From: a virus
Length of the DNA stretch: 27,601 nucleotides
IMG/VR virus record: IMGVR_UViG_3300044858_006286
Location: 1-27,601 of that record
Strand: one strand, 5' to 3'
Part shown: piece after piece, positions 1 through 7,922 of the stretch
Layout: the number at the start of each line of letters is the position of its first letter
Position numbering within the stretch: the stretch's first letter is position 1
Made by a program: the position numbers and the translations under genes
Notes under the pieces: generated by a model
The model's database searches: none
Told to the model about the DNA's origin: nothing
The model's input: only the letters and a program-made list of their open reading frames with translations

Positions 1-1732
1 CGTTATCCGACCAATAGGTTTGAATCTTCTTAACTAAGTCAAGCTGCTGAACTGCTGTCATATTTTTAGCTACAACACAGCTTTGTCCTGCAGAGCAAGG
101 GAAGGAGACAACAACAGTTGAATGATCTTCTTTACCGTCAAATCCGCGAACAAACTCAACGTGATAACCGAGCTCCCGGCAGATGTTAACCAGCTTATCA
201 CCAGAACCCATTCTCACTCTACGGATATAGAACGGTGAATAAGCTGGGTGTACCCCTGGAGTTGAACCTGCCAAAAGACTTAAAGTACCTGAAGGCTTTA
301 CTGTAGTCAGTTTAATTGATTCAGGATAACCCTTAGTCTTTGACCACTCTTTATCAAACTTACGAAGAGCTTCATAAGCTTTATCAAGCCATTCAATCTT
401 CTCATCTGAACACTGACAGATACCAGTTACACCGAGACCTAAACGCATGTTCTTATGAACAATCTTATTTGTCTCGTCGTGAATGAAAGGCATAGCAGCT
501 GTTGCTTTCTGTGTCTTGTATAACAGAGTAGCACAGTCGACGAGCTCTTCTACAGAAGAAATGTTATTGAGATAGAGCTCAGAGAGGTTACAACACTCGT
601 AAGAGGTTAATGAAATCTCAGCACAAGGATTAGTACCCAGAACGTTATCTTCGTTAGTAGGATAAAGCTTAGATGACTTCATAGGACCGTCTTTAAGACG
701 ACCAAACTTTTGTGATAAGGGAAGGTTAAAGAAGCCATAAGGTTCACCTTTAGCAAACCCGGTCTCTTTATCAGTTACATAACCGTTAGTCCAAATCTCA
801 GATGAAATATGGGAAAAGTCATCAGCATAAATCGTATTATTGGACATAGCTCTCCAGTTAGGAATGTTACCCAAAGACCAGTTCTTAGCTCTGAGATAGA
901 GATAGTCATCAGGATCACCTAGAGCGATCTGAGCTGAACGACGAACGTTCCCGGCAACAACAATACTGCCAATAATATTGCAGATGTCAAGTACGTCGGT
1001 TGATCTTAGCTTTTTACCTTCTCTTAATTGGAAGATCTTAGAAATCTTTTCAATACCTTCAATAAGAATACCAGGACCGGAAGCAGTACCACCGAAACCA
1101 GCAATCCTCTCACCAGCACCTCTAACAAGAATAGTTGAGTAAGAGAATGACTTACCGGTGTCGTAGTAAGCTTGTAATGTCTTACGAAGCAGTTCTACCC
1201 AGCCCTGACGTGAATCAGGAACAATAAAGTCAGCATCCTTAGTATTGTGATGTTCTACGGTTACCCCTCTCTTAATCTTAGGAAGTTCGTGAATGTCTTC
1301 TCTGCGAATAGAGAAACCAACACCACCACCTAACATAAGGTTTTCAAAGACGAACAAAAAGGTCTTCGGGTCATTGATAGAAACGTACCAGCAGTTAAGC
1401 AAAGAGTTAGCACCAAACCTCTTAACTGTTTCTGTGCCTAGCTGCCAAAGCATACGGCCAGCAAAGTTACACTTAAGATTAAAAACCAGATCGTAAAGAC
1501 GCTGTGCTTCAGCAGGGGTATAACCAGCTCCAATCTCTTGTGCACCATTGATACAGCGCGCCACTGTCTGCCACCACTCTTCTGTATTGTCTGTACCTTC
1601 GATCTTACGAGCATATGTTCTCTTGTAGACAATGTAGCCTAAGCCGTTAAAGCCCCAAGGTACTTCTTTGTTTACATATTGTTGTAGGAATGATTCTGGT
1701 AACAGATCAGAGGAATAGTTTGTGGTACTCAT
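1..1732 (-). CDS. nrdJ: Adenosylcobalamin-dependent (class II, monomeric) ribonucleoside-triphosphate reductase, 3' end beyond window
   Basis: I translated the reverse strand from the ATG at 1732 and it stays open for 577 codons to the window edge, so the C-terminus is missing. The enzyme reduces ribonucleoside triphosphates to deoxy forms using coenzyme B12, feeding phage DNA synthesis. Seen: NPCAEIS at residues 368-374 and CC at 380-381. The spacing C370 to C381 (11 residues) and E372 match C408, C419 and E410 of the Lactobacillus leichmannii enzyme. C114 (LLNCWYVS) fits its C119 partner. A glycine-rich LMLGGGVGFSI (132-142) and TTVKPSGTLSLLAG (476-489) are also present. The known enzyme has about 739 residues, so roughly 160 are cut off, including the C-terminal shuttle cysteines. 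There is no Shine-Dalgarno before the start. The gene lies 69 bp downstream of the 181-aa gene on the same strand. The family call is firm; the symbol follows common usage. Confidence 0.93.
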   Translation of the reverse strand, partial: MSTTNYSSDLLPESFLQQYVNKEVPWGFNGLGYIVYKRTYARKIEGTDNTEEWWQTVARCINGAQEIGAGYTPAEAQRLYDLVFNLKCNFAGRMLWQLGTETVKRFGANSLLNCWYVSINDPKTFLFVFENLMLGGGVGFSIRREDIHELPKIKRGVTVEHHNTKDADFIVPDSRQGWVELLRKTLQAYYDTGKSFSYSTILVRGAGERIAGFGGTASGPGILIEGIEKISKIFQLREGKKLRSTDVLDICNIIGSIVVAGNVRRSAQIALGDPDDYLYLRAKNWSLGNIPNWRAMSNNTIYADDFSHISSEIWTNGYVTDKETGFAKGEPYGFFNLPLSQKFGRLKDGPMKSSKLYPTNEDNVLGTNPCAEISLTSYECCNLSELYLNNISSVEELVDCATLLYKTQKATAAMPFIHDETNKIVHKNMRLGLGVTGICQCSDEKIEWLDKAYEALRKFDKEWSKTKGYPESIKLTTVKPSGTLSLLAGSTPGVHPAYSPFYIRRVRMGSGDKLVNICRELGYHVEFVRGFDGKEDHSTVVVSFPCSAGQSCVVAKNMTAVQQLDLVKKIQTYWSDN

Positions 1733-1755
1733 AAAATTTTTAGATAGGAAAACGT

Positions 1756-1773
1756 TCGATTTAATTTAATCGA
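1756..1773. promoter_or_regulatory. 18-bp near-palindrome upstream of the reductase gene (possible operator)
   Basis: Arms TCGATT (1756-1761) and AATCGA (1768-1773) flank an AT core, and 8 of 9 positions pair. The centre is about 33 bp upstream of the reductase start in a 69-bp gap, where an operator or promoter would sit. No clear sigma70 -35/-10 pair was found in the gap. A regulatory role is inference; AT-rich palindromes also arise by chance. Confidence 0.25.
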
Positions 1774-1801
1774 TTCTACACCCAAATACTAGCAAATCTA
1801 C

Positions 1802-2347
1802 TTAGTATTTTTTCTTTGGTGTATTTCCAGCACCTGGTTTGGAATCATCCCAGGAATTACCATTAGGGAGCTTTACATTTTTATTATCGAGATTGATCTC
1901 GAAATCAGCTGATTGTTCAGCTTTTTGCTCTTCTGGCTTAATTTGAATTTTTGATTTACGTTTTACAGAATCAGGTACCGGGCCGGTGTTGATTCCGTCG
2001 TCTTGAAGTTCAAGAGCTTCAATAGGAACCGTCATTGGGGTACGATAAAGACCAGGGGCATACTCAACAATAACGTCTGCAAAAATAGCATCTGGAGACT
2101 CAGTACCACCACGATAGTTTTGTGTTGTAGTAGGATAGATGGATTTAATAGCAGAGATTCTCAGATTGAGATCAAAGCTGGGATCCATACATGATTTAAC
2201 GATATCTAGAAAATTTTGACCTTTGTTTCTAAAGAAGTCAAGTTTAAGAGCGTCTTTTCTGAAGCGAACACGGTCCCCGATAAGAAAACCCCCTTGTTGA
2301 TAGCGCTCTAATAGATTTTCGTAAAGTACGTTAAATTTAGTTTCCAT
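1802..2347 (-). CDS. Unknown 181-aa protein, possible SH3/KOW-like N-terminus
   Basis: I do not recognise this gene with certainty. The first ~110 residues look folded: a helical start (NVLYENLLERYQQ) followed by GDRVRFRKDAL, a pattern of small SH3-like beta barrels that bind ligands or nucleic acid. From about residue 115 it is low-complexity and charged, rich in K, E, D, P and N, ending in PKKKY, and probably disordered. It is the first gene of the minus-strand unit and faces gp25 across a 49-bp divergent promoter. A TAAATA box lies 14 nt before its ATG, which suggests late expression and possibly a virion or assembly role. No signal peptide or membrane segment is visible. Function is unknown. 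Confidence 0.8.
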   Translation of the reverse strand: METKFNVLYENLLERYQQGGFLIGDRVRFRKDALKLDFFRNKGQNFLDIVKSCMDPSFDLNLRISAIKSIYPTTTQNYRGGTESPDAIFADVIVEYAPGLYRTPMTVPIEALELQDDGINTGPVPDSVKRKSKIQIKPEEQKAEQSADFEINLDNKNVKLPNGNSWDDSKPGAGNTPKKKY

Positions 2348-2361
2348 AGTAATTGTGATAT

Positions 2362-2369
2362 TATTTATG
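2362..2369 (-). promoter_or_regulatory. T4-late-type box CATAAATA (minus strand)
   Basis: On the minus strand this octamer differs from the T4 late consensus TATAAATA at the first base only. It ends 14 nt before the ATG at 2347. With T4 spacing the mRNA would have a leader of about 9 nt. It is the leftward half of the divergent region 2348-2396. Confidence 0.5.
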
Positions 2370-2379
2370 CAATTTGTTA

Positions 2380-2387
2380 ACTAAATA
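2380..2387 (+). promoter_or_regulatory. T4-late-type box ACTAAATA before gp25
   Basis: The TAAATA core lies 9 nt before the gp25 ATG at 2397 and probably heads the rightward virion transcript. With T4 late spacing (the start about 6 nt after the box) the leader would be about 4 nt, with no Shine-Dalgarno. A promoter role is inferred from its position and its recurrence at other gene starts. Confidence 0.5.
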
Positions 2388-2396
2388 ATAGTGTAA

Positions 2397-2897
2397 ATGG
2401 CCATAAAAATCAAAAGTCTTGAAGATGCCTCTAAAACCTTTGTAGATCAAAAATACGTCTACAAAGACTTATTTTTAGATTTTGAGTTTAGTCGTCAAAT
2501 AACTCCTGGATACACTCAATCCACTCTTGGCAGCGATATTAAAGCTGACTTTGATTTAGGAGCCATAAAGAACTCTTTAACTAATTTATTTAACACTTTA
2601 CCCGGTCAAAGATTCTTATTCCCTGAATACGGTTTAGACTTATATCAATTTTTATTTTCTCCAGTAACTGTCGAAAACGGCGATCTTATTGGTAATGTTA
2701 TTTACAATGGTATTAAGACTTACGAACCTCGAGTTATACCAAAACAAGTTAGGGTAGCAGCAGACCCTGACAACAATCAGTATTTTGTCTCAATAATTAT
2801 TGAGGTACCCGTTTTCAACATAATCACAGATACAAACTTTCTTTTTGATATAAAGAAGCAGTCTTTTGTGTTTATAGAAACATCACGAAACAATTAA
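2397..2897 (+). CDS. gp25: Baseplate wedge subunit gp25 (GPW/gp25 lysozyme-like fold)
   Basis: gp25 is a small core subunit of the T4-type baseplate wedge. It binds gp6 and gp53 and contacts the bottom of the sheath. Seen: the family signature at about residues 68-87, LPGQRFLFPEYGLDLYQFLF, and the EPRV motif near 110 followed by alternating beta strands (YFVSIIIEVPVF). T4 gp25 has 132 residues; this protein has 166, with about 30 extra at the N-terminus. The start is the first in-frame ATG after the divergent promoter region. The gene is followed after 3 nt by gp6, the usual neighbour and structural partner, which makes co-expression likely. The GPW/gp25 family has a lysozyme-like name, but no enzymatic role is expected. 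Confidence 0.93.
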   Translation: MAIKIKSLEDASKTFVDQKYVYKDLFLDFEFSRQITPGYTQSTLGSDIKADFDLGAIKNSLTNLFNTLPGQRFLFPEYGLDLYQFLFSPVTVENGDLIGNVIYNGIKTYEPRVIPKQVRVAADPDNNQYFVSIIIEVPVFNIITDTNFLFDIKKQSFVFIETSRNN

Positions 2898-2900
2898 AAT

Positions 2901-4718
2901 ATGGCAAACAACAACAGCAACTTTGAAATACCTAAGGGCGGATATGTAGCCTTTGATGCATTATCGTTAAGACAGCTTATTGTTCAGCGACTTAATCAGC
3001 AAAACGTCTTTACAGATCAAAACTTCATAGGTTCAAATCTAGCTGCAGTTATTGATATTGTTGCCTATTCTTATAACACTCTTATCTACTATCTTAACAA
3101 AACGTCTACGGAATCAATGTTTACTGAAGCGCAGTTGTATGAAAACATGAATCGCATTGTTAAATTAGTAGATTACAGCCCGGTTGGCTTTCAGACATCT
3201 ACCCTAACGTTCGGGTGCTCAGCACAAGCAGCTCTAACTCAGGGCATTTACACAATACCCCGTTATTCCTACATTATAGCAAACAACATACCTTTTTCTT
3301 TTAATGAAGACATAACATTTGTAAAAGAAACAAATGGAGTTGAAGACCTTAACGAACTCTCTCAACAAAAACTACTTTTCCAAGGTCGTTATGAGGAGTA
3401 CCCGGTGTATACAGCAGCCGGCGACAGTAACGAAACATTAATACTCGATGTTAGTAACGTTTTAGTTGACCACTTTAATATTGATGTTTATGTTAAACCC
3501 GCTCTCACCGGTACTTGGAGACAGTATTCAAAAACTGCAAATCTTTATCTAGAAAATAGCTCGGCTGAAAGATATGAAATAAGACTGAATAGCAATAATC
3601 GCTATGAAATCAGATTCGGAAACAATGTAAACGGCAAAAAGCTTGAAACTGGAGATCAAATAGCAGTATATTATCTGGTTAGTAACGGAGCGAACGGTGA
3701 AATCGGACCTAACGTTCTTAATAATAACTCAGTTCTTGTAAACTATAATACCACTCAGTTTAATCAGATATTAACTGATACACTCAATAACCAGTATCGC
3801 TACCTTACAAATTCTGAGATGACAAACGTAAAATTTGTTAACACAACATCTTCTACCCTATCTCAAGAAAAAGAAACAGTCGAGCAGATTCGAGCAGCTG
3901 CACCTGCACTTTATCGTAGTCAGTACCGTCTTGTTACTACAACAGATTATGAAACCTTCGTAAAAACTAATTTTGCTAATTTATTGTCTGATGTAAAGGC
4001 TGTAAATAACTGGGATTATGTTTCAGGATATCTCAAGTACTTTTACGATATAGGTATTGATGCCCCTGCAAAGACTGATCGTGCTCTACTCAATCAGGTG
4101 CTGTTTTCAGATGCATGTAATTTTAATAATGTTTACCTAATTGTTGTCCCAAAGACTGCGTCTAATGGTCAATTCAATTATTTGTTCCCTGCTCAGAAAG
4201 AACTTATCAACTCCGGTGTACAAAATACAAAAATGGCCACAACTGAAACAACATTTATAGATCCAGTCTATAAAGCAGTATCTTTAGGGGTTGGAGATTC
4301 TAGCTTCACCCCTGCTGATGAAGATCTTTGTGAGCTTACTGTCACAAAAGCAAGCAATTCTCGAAGAGATAACCAAGCTATTATAAACGATATTGTAAAT
4401 ATTATTTCTTCTTACTTTAGCAGAAACAACCTAAAACTTGGTCAAGTTCTTAACATAAGAGACCTCACACAGCAGATTCTAGGTATAGACGGAGTATCAA
4501 CGTTTTTTACTACAAGAACTGATGACCCTACTATAAGAACTGAGGGACTATCTCTATTTGTCTGGAACCCAATTTATCCAGGCAACGATAAAATCGTTAC
4601 ACAAAATAACGTAGCATTTAAATACTTTGAATATCCTTACTTTAACAATATTGCCCTTTTATCAAACAAGATTAAGGTACTTACCAATAACACCTTATAC
4701 GGAAACACTGAGTACTAA
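2901..4718 (+). CDS. gp6: Baseplate wedge subunit gp6 (baseplate J-like)
   Basis: gp6 forms the inner ring that links the six wedges of a T4-type baseplate and changes shape when the sheath contracts. Seen: an N-terminal segment typical of gp6 (LRQLIVQRLNQQNVFTDQNF, about 22-41, then IDIVAYSYNTLIYYLN). The J-like core includes VTTTDYETFV (about 344-353). The C-terminal LGQVLNIRDLTQQILGIDGV (about 513-532) is the end domain of the J family. At 605 residues it is slightly shorter than T4 gp6 (660). It starts 3 nt after gp25 with no Shine-Dalgarno, so it is probably translationally coupled. The next gene follows after 8 nt. Confidence 0.93.
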   Translation: MANNNSNFEIPKGGYVAFDALSLRQLIVQRLNQQNVFTDQNFIGSNLAAVIDIVAYSYNTLIYYLNKTSTESMFTEAQLYENMNRIVKLVDYSPVGFQTSTLTFGCSAQAALTQGIYTIPRYSYIIANNIPFSFNEDITFVKETNGVEDLNELSQQKLLFQGRYEEYPVYTAAGDSNETLILDVSNVLVDHFNIDVYVKPALTGTWRQYSKTANLYLENSSAERYEIRLNSNNRYEIRFGNNVNGKKLETGDQIAVYYLVSNGANGEIGPNVLNNNSVLVNYNTTQFNQILTDTLNNQYRYLTNSEMTNVKFVNTTSSTLSQEKETVEQIRAAAPALYRSQYRLVTTTDYETFVKTNFANLLSDVKAVNNWDYVSGYLKYFYDIGIDAPAKTDRALLNQVLFSDACNFNNVYLIVVPKTASNGQFNYLFPAQKELINSGVQNTKMATTETTFIDPVYKAVSLGVGDSSFTPADEDLCELTVTKASNSRRDNQAIINDIVNIISSYFSRNNLKLGQVLNIRDLTQQILGIDGVSTFFTTRTDDPTIRTEGLSLFVWNPIYPGNDKIVTQNNVAFKYFEYPYFNNIALLSNKIKVLTNNTLYGNTEY

Positions 4719-4726
4719 CAAAATAT

Positions 4727-7700
4727 ATGGTAACGGCTAATTTTTTTGTCACCCCTTTTACTGGAGACGTTTACGCCACAGACTTTACTTTTACCGATGA
4801 AACTAGCGGTAATATAGTAAGTAGAGTCTGGGACCTCGGCGACGGTAATTACAAGTATAACGTAACAGAGTTTACTCACGTATACAACTACCCAGGCACA
4901 TACACTATAAATTTAACCTGTATTGATAATAACGGTAATAGTAGTGTAGCATCTAACCAAATAATTACTGACTACCCCTTCAGGGACTATGTATCTTTTA
5001 CACAAATACCCGACAAATACTCAGACCCAGGCAGCAAGCCTACCGAACCGTTTCGTGTAGCGGTTGTTACTTCTCAGTTAAATTCTCCCTTAACTGTAAA
5101 TCTTTTTGCTGCTAATTCAAATTCAATCCCTTTTGAATACGTCCCTGAACAGTGGAGCTTTTTAGTACCTACTTGGAGATTTTTAGACAGTAAAGATAAT
5201 TTTATTACAAGTCTATCTGTCGAACCGGTAAAGATATTCAAAAACAATAAACAAGTAGGTCTCTCTGGAGAAGCCGAATTTTATTTTATTGACGATACCA
5301 GCACCGGCAATCCTACAATTAACTGTCCTTTACTTTTAGCTGCTACTCTTCAAACATCTGCCTTTAACTTCCCTGAAGATTCCCGTGCTTTTAACTACCT
5401 GAGCTACTCTAATAGTACGGTCGCGCAGGCCGTTATTGTTTGGCAAGTTAACGATCTACAGCCAAGTTTCTTAAAAGTAACAGGTAACTACGTGGATGAA
5501 ATTTATTCTCGTAAATGGACAAACGTAAAAATACCAATACTTATTACCTGCCACAGCAGTAGAGAATTTTACGTACCTGGTTCAGGAGAAACAGATTCTA
5601 ATATTATTTTCTCTTACCCTCCAAGTAATTCAGTAGGATTAAGCGCTGACATAAAATTAAGTCTATCAGGAGTGCCCGATAGTTACTACACAGTCGATGA
5701 AGCTCCTTTATATTTCCAAACACTTGATAAAGAAGGCTTCAAAACAGGGGGATATGTATTTACTACTGTTACTCCCTTATCCCCTATAGCTTCAACAGTT
5801 ATACAGGCAAGTAGTACCGTGTTTGATACCACTATTGCTGAGGGTAAGTTTAATTTTCCAACCGGCCATGCTCCTAACCCGTTTGTTTGGATAGCTAATC
5901 CGGAACAAAATAGACTCAATAAGATTTCTTTAGTTCCCTACCCGTCTTACTGTGAGACTATAAAATACTATAAAGAAAACGGATTACTTGTTGATGGTTA
6001 TATTAAAACATACGAAGTGCCCTCTTTAAGCACAACAAATACTTTTAACTATCTAATGTCGGGCTTCTCTGGTGTATATGGAATAGCTATAGACCCTAGA
6101 AAATATGACGTACTCATTACTGATGTTGAGCTAGATAGAATCTACAAATATTCTACGTTTGGTCAGTTGCTTTGCACAGTACAACTTTCAAGTTTTGGAG
6201 ATTACTCACCTCTGTCAGGAGCTTATACACCGAGTAATATTGCAATAGATAGGTTTTATAACGTTTACGTTTCGCTCTTTAATTCAGTTTCAGTTCTTAA
6301 ATTTGATAAAGATTTAAGTTTTGTTAAAGCTTTTGCACCATCCGGTTCAAATATTTTTAGTGAGTTTGAAAGTGATTTTTTAATAAAACCTCCTGTAGTA
6401 GAGACAGATATTAACAGTAATGTTTGGACAACTTACGCTCACCCTCTCTGTAGTTTTATGGTACAGTATAACCCTTCAGGTGTACCCATTAAACAAATAC
6501 CCTTTAATAACTATTCTGTACCCGTAAGTCTAGCAATAAATGTAGATAATAATATATGGGTAGCTAAAAGCTTTAACGTTACCGAGAATTACGGAGCTAT
6601 TGATCTTTATAATTCTACTACTGGTACATTAATGAGCTCAATAACCGGTTTTACTAGACCGGGTTATTTACACGTTGACAGAAATAACAGCTTATGGTTC
6701 GTTCATGACCTAAGAAGCATAGGGCTTATAACTGAAACAGGGCAAACATTTTCGTGGTTTGTTAGTACCGATGGAACATTTGTACCTCTAACAATACCCA
6801 CCCCTCTAAGCGCTTCCTATTTGAGAGATGATGAAGAGCTTGGAGGTTTAGGTATAGATGTTTACAACAGGCTTTGGGTTATCGATAATACAACCAATAA
6901 GACACATCTTGTCACTGCTGATCCTTATGCTGACTTTTCTACAAAGAGAACTATTAAAGTATTACCAAATTCAGTTTTAGGTTATAGGTTAAATGATGAC
7001 TTATCTTTTTCTTACACTATAGAAAGGGAACAAGAGTATCCTTCAGCACGAGCTGTAGGAGACTGGACAGGTAATAAATGGTACCAAAAATATTCTAGCG
7101 CTCTGTCTGCTCAACCCGTTTCCGGTATATCAGTGCCTTTTACGGTATATGATTTTGAAAACTCCTTTCAAATACAAAGAATAAATGAAGACTTTAATAC
7201 TGCCGAGTATTATAAATCTTTAGCTCTTCCTGAAAACCTCAAAAACAACACAAATTTGTTTGATCAATTCTTTTCTGCCGCGGTTGGTACTAGCATGCCA
7301 AGCGCTTATGAAGATATTGGTCAAAATACTTACGAGAGAATAGCTAACTTCGTCAGTAATCATGCAGACCCTGACACTTGTAACATAGATCAGCTTATTT
7401 CTCTTGCTAGTGAGGTAGGTCTTGACGCTAGTACTTACGGTACAGACTTTCCCACTGAAATTAAGAAATATCTCGATATTGCATCTATACCCCGAGAAAA
7501 GCTTTGGGGTATTTTATCACCACAACCCATACTTGCCCAAAGTGTAGGTGCACAACTAAACCCGCAAACTGCTTATCTGACAGCGGGCACTAAAATATTT
7601 GTAAAGAGTAAATTTGACTCTACTACCTCCCTAATTGAAGTACAACCACTAACAACCGGTGCAACAATTTACCCTCTATCTGCTTTTGAAGGTTACGGTT

Positions 7701-7906
7701 TAATACAACCAGCCCCTGCAAATTACTTTTTCTATTCGTATAGTCCGGTTGTTTCAGATAAATTTATAGAAAATATAATAGATTGGGAAAACCCTTATAC
7801 AACTCTTAATCCTTACGCGTCAACCAATGCTGAGTGGTACGGAGAAAGTGGAGCCATAGAAAATGTATTTAATTATTTGTTAACTAAAAATTTAGTAGTT
7901 AAATAA
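4727..7906 (+). CDS. Large baseplate/tail protein: PKD domain plus NHL-like beta-propeller, positional equivalent of gp7
   Basis: This 1059-aa virion protein starts with a PKD domain (1-85: VWDLGDG near 33-39, then THVYNYPGTYTINLTC), an Ig-like sandwich common in surface and fibre proteins. From about 383 to 730 there are repeated strands of the type GIAIDPRKYDVLITD, NIAIDRFYNVYVS, LAINVDNNIWVA and LGIDVYNRLWVID, the blades of an NHL or lyase-like beta-propeller. A helical region (845-925, with YERIANFVSNHADPDTCNID) and LDIASIPREKLWGI follow. Size and place after gp6 match T4 gp7 (1032 aa), the wedge scaffold, but homology to gp7 cannot be claimed by eye. Start ATG at 4727, 8 nt after gp6; no Shine-Dalgarno. 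Its role could equally be a peripheral wedge protein or a fibre anchor. Confidence 0.8.
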   Translation: MVTANFFVTPFTGDVYATDFTFTDETSGNIVSRVWDLGDGNYKYNVTEFTHVYNYPGTYTINLTCIDNNGNSSVASNQIITDYPFRDYVSFTQIPDKYSDPGSKPTEPFRVAVVTSQLNSPLTVNLFAANSNSIPFEYVPEQWSFLVPTWRFLDSKDNFITSLSVEPVKIFKNNKQVGLSGEAEFYFIDDTSTGNPTINCPLLLAATLQTSAFNFPEDSRAFNYLSYSNSTVAQAVIVWQVNDLQPSFLKVTGNYVDEIYSRKWTNVKIPILITCHSSREFYVPGSGETDSNIIFSYPPSNSVGLSADIKLSLSGVPDSYYTVDEAPLYFQTLDKEGFKTGGYVFTTVTPLSPIASTVIQASSTVFDTTIAEGKFNFPTGHAPNPFVWIANPEQNRLNKISLVPYPSYCETIKYYKENGLLVDGYIKTYEVPSLSTTNTFNYLMSGFSGVYGIAIDPRKYDVLITDVELDRIYKYSTFGQLLCTVQLSSFGDYSPLSGAYTPSNIAIDRFYNVYVSLFNSVSVLKFDKDLSFVKAFAPSGSNIFSEFESDFLIKPPVVETDINSNVWTTYAHPLCSFMVQYNPSGVPIKQIPFNNYSVPVSLAINVDNNIWVAKSFNVTENYGAIDLYNSTTGTLMSSITGFTRPGYLHVDRNNSLWFVHDLRSIGLITETGQTFSWFVSTDGTFVPLTIPTPLSASYLRDDEELGGLGIDVYNRLWVIDNTTNKTHLVTADPYADFSTKRTIKVLPNSVLGYRLNDDLSFSYTIEREQEYPSARAVGDWTGNKWYQKYSSALSAQPVSGISVPFTVYDFENSFQIQRINEDFNTAEYYKSLALPENLKNNTNLFDQFFSAAVGTSMPSAYEDIGQNTYERIANFVSNHADPDTCNIDQLISLASEVGLDASTYGTDFPTEIKKYLDIASIPREKLWGILSPQPILAQSVGAQLNPQTAYLTAGTKIFVKSKFDSTTSLIEVQPLTTGATIYPLSAFEGYGLIQPAPANYFFYSYSPVVSDKFIENIIDWENPYTTLNPYASTNAEWYGESGAIENVFNYLLTKNLVVK
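7898..7905 (+). promoter_or_regulatory. TAAATA box overlapping the stop of the 1059-aa gene
   Basis: GTTAAATA overlaps the previous stop codon and ends 17 nt before the GTG at 7923, giving a predicted leader of about 12 nt. It is the weakest of the set because of its distance and because AAATAA includes the stop. Confidence 0.3.
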
Positions 7907-7922
7907 TAAAGATAATCTTTCT

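Noticed and set aside
1293-1632. Short ORFs inside the reductase region
   Set aside because: They lie in other frames of the long reductase reading frame, which carries all the conserved motifs.
1733-1801. Sigma70 promoter for the reductase gene (TTGCTA with TAGAAT)
   Set aside because: The elements are only about 11 nt apart, too close for a normal -35/-10 pair.
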